Assembly (NCBI GenBank): GCA_029379385.1
Contig: CM055613.1
Location: forward strand, 12,728,001 to 12,792,000
DNA from: Quillaja saponaria
Lineage: Eukaryota > Streptophyta > Magnoliopsida > Fabales > Quillajaceae
Direction of reading: 5' to 3'
DNA: 64,000 nucleotides
Made by a program: the position numbers and the translations under genes. The notes under the pieces were generated by a model that saw only the letters and a program-made list of their open reading frames with translations, was not told the origin of the DNA and did not search any database. Positions 53,170-64,000 of this stretch are shown piece by piece (positions within the stretch are counted from its first letter, which is position 1; every line of letters begins with the position of its first letter).

Positions 53170-54897
53170 ATGGACGTTCGGGCAAGAAGATGCAGAGAGA
53201 CAAGCCCAGATAGAGTCAAAATAAATAGGTTGCAGCAATGGGTCAAACCCAGTAAGAAGATTCAAGTTGTTTATTACCTCTCCCGGAATGGCCATTTACA
53301 GCATCCCCATTACTTGGAAGTCACCCATTTAGCCAATCAACCCCTCCGTTTAAAGGGTAAAAGAAACTAAATCTTACTTTTCTTTTGGGTTCACTAATTT
53401 GTTTTCTCATTTCTAATGCCAATGTAATTAATTGTGACCAATTATGTGTATATAGATGTAATGGATCGACTTATAGCACTTAGAGGCAAAGGCCTGCCCA
53501 CACAATATTCCTGGTCTTGCAAGAAGTATTCTCTTTTCCTTTGATTGCTAATTGCATGAGCTTCTCAAACTTTCACTGTTCTTTTCCAAGTCTGGTCTCT
53601 CATTTAGCTAAAAATATGTTTAATTTTTGAGTAATTTAGGAGCTACAAGAGTGGTTATGTATGGTACGACTTGGCAGAGAATGATATAATATGTCCTGCA
53701 GAAGGAGCAGAATATGTGCTGAAAGGATCCGAACTCTATGAAGTTTCCCCTGGTCTGTCTCCTTAGTCCTTGATGTAAATATACTCCTATTTAATTTATG
53801 ATAATTATTTGGTTTCTCATTCAGTAATTTCATTAATTTTATTTCCTTGTAGAAAAAAGGTTACAACAGCTTCATGTGAACAACACGCAGCCAATTCAAC
53901 AAGAACCAAGCTTCAATTTGAAAGTTAAACCAGTAGTCACTTCAGGCCTATGCAGAGAAACTGAGGAAGAATATGACGAAAACCAAGACGAAGTAGAAGA
54001 AGCAGTAGAATTAGAGTATCAAGATGGGGAGAAAACCAGCTATACTAGCTCCACAACCACACCCCACTCTCGCTGTTCCAGGGGTGTATCCACGGACGAA
54101 CTAGAAGACTACGAATGTCCAATTCAAACCCATAAGAAACCAATTCTTAATCAGCCAACTACAACTGTCAATGACGCACCACCACCACCACCAACAACAA
54201 GAACCTCCACCTCCTCTGTCTCTGACAAGCAAAACCAAGCAAATGCCAAAAACGACGATGTAAAGGGAAAGTCCTTCAAAACGTTCCAAGAGGGCGACCC
54301 TTTTGAACATAAAGCGTCAGCTTCGAGTCATCATTCTGTTCTGCTCCAACTGGTTGCTTGTGGTAAACCAGCAGTTGATAAGGTAAGAAACTCGCCGTGC
54401 TTGAAAAAACATACTGCTGTGAAGAAAAGTGAGAGTCTTAACAGAGGGGTTGTGTACAAGAGTGCAGCAGCAAAGACCGACATTAACATGATCAACTATA
54501 TGTCGGAGAACCCGAGATTCGGGAACCTTCAGTCGGAAGAGAAGGAATACTTTAGCGGGAGTATGGTGGAGTCAATAACAGAGGACCGGGTTGGAGCTGG
54601 CCCGAGCTTGAAGAAATCCAATTCTTACAATGAAGAAAGGTTAGTCTTTGTGGATCTGTTATCTTATATTCTGTTCTATTTCTGTTTGAAAGCTTAGTAG
54701 TAAATTTGTGGTTGAATTGTCATTAAGATGTTTTGAGTTGATTGGGCAGGAGCAGCAAGGTTGGGTTGGATGGGAGTCAGGCACTTGAGGAACAAGACTG
54801 GGATAAGAAGAGGGAGATAGCAGGATTGAAAGGGAAATGCATCCCTCGTATAAAATCTACTGTTTTGATATCATCATCAAAACAAAGAGGGCAATAA
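53170..54897 (+). CDS. SOSEKI (DUF966) cell-polarity protein
   Basis: Five exons, 53170-53356, 53456-53525, 53640-53752, 53853-54639 and 54750-54897, join in phase to 434 aa. The N-terminal DIX-like oligomerisation domain (about residues 28-120) reads IQVVYYLSRNGHLQHPHYLE, DVMDRLIALRGKGLP, YSWSCKKSYKSGYVWYDL and YVLKGSELYE. Downstream are the short motifs that mark the family: SRCSRGVSTDELEDYE at about 200, LLQLVACG at about 277, and NPRFGNLQSEEKEYFSGSMV at about 340, with disordered Pro/Thr-rich linker between. SOSEKI proteins polymerise through the DIX-like domain and mark cell corners or edges at the plasma membrane, guiding division orientation. It was originally annotated in Arabidopsis as UPSTREAM OF FLC-like/DUF966. 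The donor at 53525 (AAGAA before GTATTC) is less canonical than the others. The gene appears intact. Confidence 0.93.
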
Positions 54898-55585
54898 TAT
54901 ATGCTGACGGTGATCCTATGAAACCCAATTGGTGTGGTTTGTTGGATTTGTAATTATTAGAAGTGATTAGGGGGTTTCGTTGTTGTTTTAAGTTTTACTG
55001 TGTATTTATTTATTATCATAATGATCACTGGAGCATTTATGTTTATAGGATTCACATTGTCAAACCATTTTAAACGAATCTTCTTGTTTTTTCTTTCTTA
55101 CAATGCTATTAATCCGAAATTAGCTCTCTCTGCTAATTATAATGAGGTGTCTTGCAAGCACAAGAGATGCCTTACTCCATGTCTATTTTATCGGTTTGTT
55201 AGAATATATAAATGATTACAAAACTCATTCTACTTCAAGTTTGAGTTTTTAAATGAAGTGATAATTTAACATATCGAAGCCAAACGCGTTATTTTTGGCA
55301 TGTCTATTGTCTTTATACTTTTGATCCTTTGATTGTATGTTAGTGTATGACCAATAAGGATTTGTAATTTGTATGGTAGTAAATGGAGTAATCCTTTGGG
55401 ACAATTCTAGGGTCCGTACTCCTTATTATTGCATTGAACTCTCCGTCGTCTCTCAACGAAAAGCCAAAGACTTCAATATTATAAGAAGCTGGTGCTCACT
55501 CATATAACTATATATATCATCTCTCTTACTTTTCACAAAGTTAAGATTGTAAAGAGCTTGTTCGACGAGAACAAAGGGATCATCA

Positions 55586-55801
55586 ATGTGTTTTAATTTG
55601 GGCTACATAACAAAAAAGCGAAGGATTGATGATGAAGAGAAGGAAAGTAAGGGATTGTTACTGAAGGAGATTGAGAAGTGGAAGAAGCACCCAGAGATGA
55701 CTAATCAGCCCGATCCGGGTCCAGGATCAAGGTCAGATGCAACATCACTGCTATTTCGCCCCACCAATTCCAATTCCAATTCCAATTCCAATAAACTCTA
55801 G
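55586..55801 (+). CDS. Small hypothetical ORF, 71 aa
   Basis: An ATG at 55586 opens a 71-residue hydrophilic frame (Lys/Glu-rich middle, then PDPGPG) that ends in a four-fold Asn-Ser run encoded by an AATTCC microsatellite (about 55767-55793). A TATATATA box lies at 55509-55516, about 70 bp upstream, so a short transcript is possible. No family was recognised. It could equally be a chance frame in the spacer downstream of the SOSEKI gene. Confidence 0.25.
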   Translation: MCFNLGYITKKRRIDDEEKESKGLLLKEIEKWKKHPEMTNQPDPGPGSRSDATSLLFRPTNSNSNSNSNKL

Positions 55802-56277
55802 TTTAGCTTTTGTGTTGTATTCACATGTAAAAGAAAGGTGTTTCATCTCATGTATGATAATTGATAAGCTACGAACTACTAAATTTAATATACAAGTATT
55901 CTATGCTTTAAATCTTTAGCTTTGTATTTTGTTTGCTGGCCTAATTGTTTGAGTTACCCTGATCCAAGTATATACAGTATTCTACTCCTAAGATGTTTGC
56001 TGATTAAAACATGTCAAATTGGTCCATACTTGTCGATGTGTAATAATTCAGATGGTAATTAGTGGAATAATTTCAGTTAATTTTATTATCTCTGCATTAA
56101 TTCAACGGGAGTATGTAAATTTATCTTTCCCGTCCTAAGCTCGTGCTTGTAATAAAGGAAAAAAAAAAAAAAAAAAAGTTTCATGGTTAAGCACTGAAGA
56201 GGAAAGTACATTCTCATTCTTATCAAGAAATCAACAATAATTACAATTATTAATTCATCTAATTTGTGATTTATTAG

Positions 56278-56573
56278 TGTTGATTATTAATCCATATTTT
56301 AGATAAATATCTAATTTATTTATTTTTAGGATTTATTGTTTTAGTTATTATCTTTTAGGATTATCATTTAGTGGTTATTTATCTATCAGTTTAAGTTTAT
56401 CATTATCAATTAGGAGAAAATATATTTATCTCTATGTGTAATCATAGTGTTATAAATAGGAATTTTTAGTCACTTGTAAAGTGTGCCAATTGATAATATC
56501 AGTTCTTAGTCAATTTTGTTATCATATTTATTCAAATTTTTAAGAGTGTTTATATCCAAATTTCTAATTAACA
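56278..56573 (+). mobile_element. Possible solo LTR remnant
   Basis: This interval begins TGTTGATT and ends AATTAACA (TG...CA). In the middle it has TTATAAATAGG (about 56450), and its T-rich TTTAGGATTAT phrases have the look of a short Copia-type LTR. No target-site duplication or neighbouring retroelement coding sequence was found, so the call is weak. Confidence 0.25.
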
Positions 56574-57553
56574 AAGTTTGTTCATAACTTCATCCTAATT
56601 CGACCAAGAATCACTAAATAAAGGCTGGTGAGGGAAAAATAAAATCACACAGCCGAATAAGCTAATAAGCTACTACTTTAAAGGTGTTGTGTAATCAAAT
56701 TTGGAAGTAACCTCTTTTTTTTTTTTTTTCCCCTAGTCTTGAGGTGAAAAGGAGCCATATAATTTAAGGGTGTTGTTAAACTTATCCAAAAAACTGAAAA
56801 GTGTGAAGTTTTTCAATAAAAGTGGGATCTTTTGAGTTCACAACTTCACATAACAATTTTAGTAATTTACAAAACATTACCCTGCTAATTTAACCACTCA
56901 AATGCATGTTTGGAGGGTTAGGACAGTCATTCTCTTTCTTGGTTTAGGGCAGAAGAAACTTTTTATATTTTTATTTGTTTGGTTAAACTAAACTAAGAAG
57001 CCCTTTCATACTAACTCAAATACATACTGTAACTCTTCCAAATTAGGAAGCGGCAAGTCCTTCTATAGAAAAGTAGTAATTTGGCCCTCCATTTTACATT
57101 GCATTTTCAAAAGAATCGGCTTCCAATTAAGCAAAATTTAATTATTCTTATCAACATCATACTCTATTTATTTTAATTATTTTTTACGCAAAAATTCGTT
57201 ATAAGTAAAAGTAAGTTTAAGATTTATATGATTTAATTGCAGATGCATTCGTGTTTCTCAAAAATTATTATGACTTATATAAAGTAGCACCAAAGACGTT
57301 CAATAACCAATCATCCAATTCTAAGTGAATGCATGACTCAGTTTAAGAAGTTAATGATTAGTTAGTTATTGGTATCAAAATTTACAGTGGATGATTAAAC
57401 TCCCTCTTCCCCTATTGGGCTTATAACGTTGAAATTGCATGCCCTATTTTGTTTATAAGGTCCGTGTTTGTGCTTTTGGTCACCACGCTGTCCACTAAGC
57501 CCACGAGCTCACTTAGAACTTTTTAAGACAAATTTGCTAAAACTTCAGCAGCA

Positions 57554-60500
57554 ATGATTGCTTCGGCCATTTTGAGCTGGACATTAGAGCTCCTGGACCT
57601 TGAGAAGAACAAGGGCCAGGACAATAACAACAGGGCTCATTGGGTACTCAATGCTCCGGAGCCACCAAGTGTATGCCGTCAGGTGGTGGACAACATCAAA
57701 GACACCATTTTACCTCATGGGAACAAATTTCATCTCTCACCCCACACCCAAACGAGTCTTCTCGTTCTTGCAGGAATTCTTGCCCATCCTCATTTGCTTC
57801 CAAAACTACAATGCTAGAAATTTCAAGTATGAATTAATGGTGGGTTTGACACTTGCAAGCCTCAGCATTCCCCAGGTATATAATATATATATATATACAC
57901 TTATACTTTACAGTCTACATGAACTTCTGTATATTAAAGATTCAATCTTTTGGTTGGACTTACAGTGATTTTTATGCAGAGTATGGGAAGTATGGGATAT
58001 GCGACTTTGGTAAACCAGGATCCTCAATATCGCCTCTGTAAGTTATTATACTATAATTCCATGTCGTATAAATCCAAAAAATTTAAAATTAGTAAGATTC
58101 ATATATGAATTAGTTTATCTAAGTGATGCAGTATAATTTATTCAGATACAAGTATTGTCCCACCTGTTATTTATGCAATAATGGGGACTTCAAGGGACAT
58201 AGTGATCGGACCTATTGCTGTAGACTCACTGTACTACCCTCAATGATTCAGAAGTTAGTTCTCTATCGCACTAAGTCACTAACCATTGCTCCATTGATTA
58301 CCCAGCCCTTGTTTTCAACATTCTTTGCGGGTTATCTTCCAAGCTGCATTTGGATTCTTTGGGTCTCTACACTGTACTTCAGTTCTTATTCATATTGTTA
58401 GAATTTACAAATGCCTTTCTTGGGTGTTGATAATCGATCAAAATTCAGCATTGAAAGCAGGAGCAACATTAAATTTTGTAGCTGCATTCCATTTTCTCAT
58501 TCTCATCCAGTTTGATTAAGTAGTTCATTTTATAATTTGAACATGAACATTTAACATGTAACAATATGCTAAGCCTTGCTAAAAATCATTCTCGCCCTAT
58601 TGAATTGTAGGCTTCTCCTTTCCCCCCTTTAAATTAATTCATAACCTTACAGATTGGGATTTCTGGTGGATTTTCTCTACCATGCTGCAATTGTTGGCTT
58701 CATGGAAGGCGCAGCCATTGTCGTTTGTCTTCAACAAATGAAAGGACTGTTTGTGATCACTAACTTTACCAACCAAACTAATAAAATTTCTGTCGGTGAA
58801 AGCCGTTTTGGGATCACTCAATGATCGAGTAAGGAAACAAAAATGGAAAAGGATAAAACTGAACTTGTTGAGAAATCAAAGTTCTTTGGTCAAACAAATT
58901 TGCAGTTTTTTTCATGACATAATATCTCTATATAGTACAAGATGTCATTTCTTCAATCATTGATTGTAACAGTTCAGTTGCTTGTCTTTTGCAATCAAAA
59001 TGGCATCCTTACAGTTTTTTCCTCGGACTTTCATTTCTGATAATCATCCTAGTTCTTAGAATTCTGGTAAGCACTATTAATTCTGGAAGAGTCATTATCC
59101 TTGCAGTTCTGTTATTCATGCTTTTCCCATCAGGGTAAAAGGAACAAGAAACCCTTCTGGTTGCAACTTCTTGCTCCTCTCCTTTCTATTAATATATCCT
59201 CTGTAATTTCATATTTCAGTCTTGAAAGTACACTCGAGGTTCTAGGAGTTATAGAAGGTGGCACTTGAACCCGAGCTCAGTTTGTAAGTTACAATTTGAT
59301 GGCAAGTTTGTAGGAGATTTGGCTAAGACTGGATTGATAGTTTCTGTTGTTGCACTTCATGGTGTGATGTCTATATATTCAATTCATTTCTGCAAATGGT
59401 CATATAAATAAGTGTTTCTAATCTACTTTCTATCCTGCAATCTTGCCAATATATAAGAGGCTATGGCTGTTGGTCGATCTTTTGCTTCCCTAAGAGGCTA
59501 CTGATGCCAATAAAGAAATGGTATGTTTGGGCTTAATGAACATTGTGGGATCTCTCACTTCTTGCTATGTTGCAACAGGTAATTGTTCATTATTTTATCA
59601 AAAAAGTAGAACATTGTTGACTTTATTAGTGAGAAGAAACTTACCTGAAGTTGTTTCTTGTGAATTCCTTTTCTTCAGTGATTATAAAACTTGCCTGTGT
59701 GATTTGTGATGTACCTCGTAAATTATGCAGGTTCTTTCTCACATACAGCTGTAAATTACAGTGCTGGTTCTGAAACTGTAGTTTCAAATATAGTGATGGA
59801 TGAGCACTGTTCTTAACAAGGTTCTTGCGTTATAATATTTGGAAGGTTGAGAAGCTAGACTTTCTTGCTTGTATCAGTGCCTTCTTTGGGGTGCTGTTTG
59901 TATCTGTGGAAATTGGCCTTATACTTGCAGTAAGTTTTAGGCTTTTTTGGCCGTCCACACTGCATATGTCCCGCTAGCATCAATGATAAAGTATTGAAAA
60001 CTCAAAACTGCAGGTAATTTAGATCATTGGAAAACTTCCTGAGTTACCAAGTAATCATTTCACCCACAAGTTTAAAATATTAAGTGAAGCGGTTCATTCC
60101 TGGGTTATAATATCTTACACTCCCCCTAGGTGCAAGTCCATTGGACTTGTTAGCGTGGAGAATCCACAAGCCCTCATACCTTGTGCTTAAATTTTGATTA
60201 TATATTTTTTAGAATAGATGGTGGCAAAATTTAAACTCATTTGACCATGTCAAAAAATTATTTCACCTAAAAATTTAAGCTGTTAGGCGAGACCCTAAAA
60301 ATAAGTTATAATCTCTTGCATGTGTCAAGTCTAAGATCTAAGATCTAATACTTGAACTTTTATTTTATAAATTCGTAAATTGTGAATTACTGAATTTCCA
60401 ACAAAGGATTGTGAGATGGGAGACTGGTGAAGAAGAGGAGGGAGCCAAAGAAAAATGCAGCACTCGGCTTGTAATTCTTGACATGTCAAGTAAGTCTTTT

Positions 60501-61015
60501 AGTGACAATGCTGCAAAAAGGCTGCCCTGCTGATATTTGCTGTGACATAAACAGACTATACTTTGAAAACCCAAATAGAAAATGAAGAAGGCCAAACCCT
60601 AGTCACCTATTCAAAACTTATGGTTTGCCTGTCATCAGAATTTGCAGCAACAAAAAAAGACCATAATGTAGCTCCATATTTTATTATAGCATACTGCTTC
60701 TTAGTGTAAATTTTCTTTGTTACAATGATAGGTTTTTTGAATATAGACACGACAGGAATTGCATCTCTGGCGGAGCTGCAGAAAAATCTGATTTCACATG
60801 GAATGGAAGTGATGCTTGACCCTTTTCACCCTTCTTTTATGGGATTAATATTTCAATTTCATATTTTTCCGCTCTAGTCTTGGTGTGAAGATTATAACCT
60901 ACCTCTCTGATCAGTTAGCCATGGCCAACCCAAACGTGGCAAGTAACACACAAGCTAAGAATAGCCAACTTTGTGAGCAAACTTGAAGGAAGGGGTTTTC
61001 TTGACTGTAGGAAAC
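57554..61015 (+). pseudogene. Sulfate transporter (SULTR3-type) pseudogene
   Basis: Recognisable pieces appear in family order but in changing frames. 57640-57740 holds the N-terminal [10 protein letters not shown] and [11 protein letters not shown]. After a frameshift near 57755 come [20 protein letters not shown] and LMVGLTLASLSIPQ. Exon 57980-58037 has GYATLVNQDPQYRLY. Exon 58145 on has TSIVPPVIYAIMGTSRD and VIGPIAVDSL, then a shift to MIQKLV. About 58330 reads IFQAAFGFFGS. 58653-58750 reads GFLVDFLYHAAIVGFMEGAA. 59520 on has GLMNIVGSLTSCYVATGSF, and 59840-59935 [20 protein letters not shown]. The STAS region has RLVILDMS (60458), IDTTGIASLAELQKNLISHG (60745) and WQVTHKLRIANFVSKLEG (60936). 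Live members are plasma-membrane or plastid sulfate/proton symporters of about 650 aa with 10-12 helices. The numerous stops and frameshifts, and the missing segments between the pieces, rule out a functional protein. Confidence 0.9.
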
Positions 61016-63157
61016 AACGAATACTGAAAATATAAATTGGAAATCATATTACTCTCACTGAGAAATTATGTGAATAAAGATAATAAATGACAAGTACTAT
61101 TGACAATTCAATACATGATCTTCTCCAAATCTCATCTGGCTAAATCATATTGAAGAGTGTTCTTGTACACCGAGCCATTGTTCAAGTACAATGACATACA
61201 ATCCACTTAAACTAAACTCATGAACAGCACTTGATTTAAAGCAAGCAATTTTGTTGTTTTACATTAAAAGCTAATTTCAATGTGATTACTTGATTAATTC
61301 TAGGTCACTAGCACTAAATCCGTGAACTCCACGTGAGTAAGTCATGAAACACATTCATCTCTCTCTCTCTAGCTCGCTTTGAGAGTGTCTAGATTCATTG
61401 AACCTGAAACTTCTGGTTGTGGTGCTGCATTAGTGGATAAAAGCCATGATGTTAGCTCACAAATGAGCAATACTCTGGATTTAGATGCAAAAGTGGGGTT
61501 GACCCGAAGGCTTTCACATATCATATATCTTTTCCCATTACCTTTTTGTCATTCATCAATTAGCATTAGCTTTTTGTCCTGGCTCTTCATTCAACCAAAA
61601 CTACTGCCTCTGTCTCCTTTGAAATAAAAAGGTAATCCAACTTAAGTGTGTTGTTTTGATCACTTGATTGTATATGACCCAATTTTGATGAAATATGCAA
61701 GTCTTATCTTATGGTTAAACGTTTTCCAAACTAGTTTTGCGAGTTAGGTTTATAGAGGCATGCAAGTGCAAATATATGTTTGTGTTAGTTTGTGATAGAT
61801 ATTATGAAAACATACTTACGAAAGAGTAATAATGAAAAATTGAGAATAAAATTGTTAAACCCAAATGGAAAAGTACTCTTCTTCCTTTTCTTACCAAGCA
61901 ATTATGAAAACATATTGCCCCGGTTCACAACTTATTTCTTCTATACAATTCTGTAAAGCAATTGAGTGCATTTCTATCTGATTCGAAAGTTAAAACTTAA
62001 TACTTAGATGCTCATATTTTTAACCTAGCTAGATCAAGTAGGGTGACTTGGTAATCACTAATTTAACACCAATAAACTCTCATAATAACTTGTTACATAA
62101 AAAAAAAATCACCGTATAAGCGAATTTAGAATAGTCTCCTCATTTCTATTAATGCCAACTAGTAAAAAGTAAATGCAATTTTATTTTTTTTAACTCTAAC
62201 TTTTTTTCTATCAAGTAGAATTAGCATTATGCACAGTGATAGTCCAGATATATTAGTCAGTGGGGCAAAATACTATGCAAATTTTATTTTATTTTATAAA
62301 TATTTGAAATACTTTTTATATTTGTAAAAATATTTTTAAGAAATCTATACTTATTTTATATAAATTACAAAATAAATAAATATAATTACAATTAATAATA
62401 TAATATATTATAACTAAAAAAATTAATAATGATATCACATTAATTCAAAAATATTTAGTTATTTTATTCTCTAATTATTATTTTTATAAGATTTTTTTTT
62501 TTTTTGTGGAATAAGTACTTTGTTATTGAAATCATTAAAAAAAAAAAAAATTTATCAATTTCTTTGTATGTGTTATATGAATTGATTTTTTCGATACAAT
62601 ACATTTTCACCTACAATGAATCATGAAAAAATAATATATATATTTAAGACCCTAAAGTATTAAAAAAAAAAAAAAGAGAGAAATTAAATCAAAGTTTCGT
62701 GGAGTAGAAAAAAATATAAAAAAACAAATCATTTTATTTTTGCAAAAAATAGAGAATTTCATATATATAAAATAAAAAATATCTATATTGAACAAATCTA
62801 AGAATTTAAGCAAAAAATTCCAAATAGCCTTGTCCAACTTCATTGAAGTCAGAAGACTGATAGCTAACAATAAATAAATTCTAAAATGGTATATATTTTA
62901 CTTTAATTTTACAAAAACTTCAAAACTTATGAGGTATAATTATATATTCTATTAATTTGATAGAATCAAATTAATTTTTTCTCGTACCCTACCAAAAAAT
63001 TTTAAAGTAAGTTGAGTGGGCCAGCTGACCTCACTGCCCTTTTCTGCATCCGCCCTGATTATGCAGTGAAGTTTCCATTTCCCATTAACATTGTCACTAA
63101 ATAATTGTTATTATTTTAAGAATTGTGTTCATATTCTTTGATATACTTACATATAAC
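61016..63157. other. AT-rich spacer
   Basis: No gene was recognised. An 82-codon open frame at 61379-61627 follows a CT microsatellite and has no family resemblance. The rest is A/T-rich with several homopolymer tracts (62496-62506, 62536-62548, 62661-62673). Confidence 0.45.
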
Positions 63158-63545
63158 TATGGGTGTCAACGAGTCGAGTCACCTCGTAAAATTTTTTTGA
63201 AAATTTATTTTGTAAACAAGGAGAGTTGAACTCAGGACCTCTTAGTGAATATTTGTGTAGATTACCACTAAACTAAGTAACAATTTGTGTTAATTTTGTT
63301 GTATATAAATATATTTATTATAAATGTATATATAAATAATAAAAAATTTATTAAATAATATTAAAAGAGCTATCTCACGAGCTCACGAGCCGAGCTTTGG
63401 AAAGATTGGCTCGGCTAGTTTTACTAAACGAGCTTAAAATAAAGCTTAAGATCGGCTCGTTTTAAAACGAGCCGAGCTTGATCCGAACTCCTAACGAGTA
63501 GCTCACGAGCTGTTCGCAAGCTAGCTCGGCTCATTGTCACCCCTA
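63158..63545. mobile_element. hAT-like MITE with 8-bp target-site duplication
   Basis: A 388-bp element. The left end is TATGGGTGTCAACGAG. The reverse complement of the right end is TAGGGGTGACAATGAG, giving 16-bp inverted repeats with three mismatches. It is flanked by the perfect 8-bp direct repeat CATATAAC (63150-63157 and 63546-63553). The interior is rich in GAGC / CGAGC / GGCTCG palindromic phrases (63380-63535). There is no coding capacity, so it is a non-autonomous element. The TSD length and TA-GGGTG terminus fit the hAT superfamily. Confidence 0.85.
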
Positions 63546-63553
63546 CATATAAC

Positions 63554-64000
63554 GCATTAACTTTTTACTCTGCTTTCATTTAATTATGGAAGAAAATAAA
63601 GATCAGACAGGTTGCATAGTCTATAATTATGTAACTACAAGCATATCATTATTATTTAAAGAATATAAATATATTTATATATTACCAAATGTAGAAAGAG
63701 AAAGGGTCTTTGAGTTTTAGGGAGGAGTTAGGAAATAAAACCTAAACAAATAAATTAGTGACTAGAACAGGGATGGCACCTATGCCTGTCTTCCAATCGC
63801 CATATCCATCACCATTAGAAGTGCTCAAAAGTGGGAATATATATTATTCTTCTATTTTACCTTTGAACCAACAATTCCCTCTTTGTTTTCATGTGCAACA
63901 CTTTCAAAAAGGAAGGACTCGTACGTAATCATCCATTTTGCTTAAAGAAGATGATATGATGGACTAGGAATATATACAAATTGGAAGGGAGCTTGCAGAT
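63554..64000. other. Right-edge AT-rich DNA
   Basis: No gene, tRNA or element end was recognised in the last 447 bases. Confidence 0.5.

Noticed and set aside
61379..61627. 82-codon plus-strand frame after the sulfate transporter relic
   Set aside because: It does not match the C-terminus of sulfate transporters or any other family I recognise.
63215..63290. tRNA-like string with GTTGAACTC resembling a B box
   Set aside because: No cloverleaf can be formed; it lies inside the hAT-like MITE.

Overview
This is nuclear DNA from a flowering plant, most likely a eudicot. It is strongly AT-rich, its genes are broken by short GT-AG introns, its two tRNAs are of eukaryotic type, and the families are plant-specific (FLZ zinc finger, SOSEKI, Ole e 1-like pollen protein, plant-type inositol-phosphate synthase, GH5 with a fascin-like domain). 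Exon boundaries were placed by eye from splice sites, reading phase and family conservation.

Layout. 1-5.8 kb: a poorly resolved multi-exon gene on the minus strand (about 1.7-3.5 kb), an Ole e 1/LAT52-like secreted protein (minus) and tRNA-Leu(UAA). 5.8-11.4 kb: gene-poor AT-rich DNA. 11.4-14.6 kb: a complete 10-exon myo-inositol-3-phosphate synthase gene (plus) with G-boxes and a TATA box. 15.5 kb: tRNA-Ala(AGC). 19.9-20.5 kb: a two-exon FLZ zinc-finger gene (minus). 20.6-25 kb: no gene seen. 25-51.9 kb: the main feature, four tandem minus-strand copies (A-D, left to right) of a secreted GH5 beta-glucosidase/exo-glucanase-like gene with a fascin-like domain placed inside the enzyme. A, B and D read through intact (514, 510 and 510 aa). 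C is a recent duplicate of D that has become a pseudogene. The spacers hold a decayed Myb/SANT-like gene, a four-unit tandem array of about 165 bp, and a hAT-like MITE whose empty site survives in the paralogous flank. 53.2-54.9 kb: a five-exon SOSEKI (DUF966) polarity gene (plus). 57.5-61 kb: a heavily broken group-3-type sulfate transporter pseudogene (plus). 63.2-63.5 kb: a second hAT-like MITE with an 8-bp target duplication.

The single-copy genes have unrelated roles (inositol synthesis, SnRK1-linked FLZ scaffolding, cell polarity, pollen wall or cell-wall secretion) and do not form a pathway. The GH5 array is the only functional cluster. It looks like gene-family birth and death, with shared promoter blocks, segmental duplication and one dying copy. 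I found no convincing new molecular system. The most informative signals are the C/D duplication with its dated transposon insertion and the conserved promoter block of the array.
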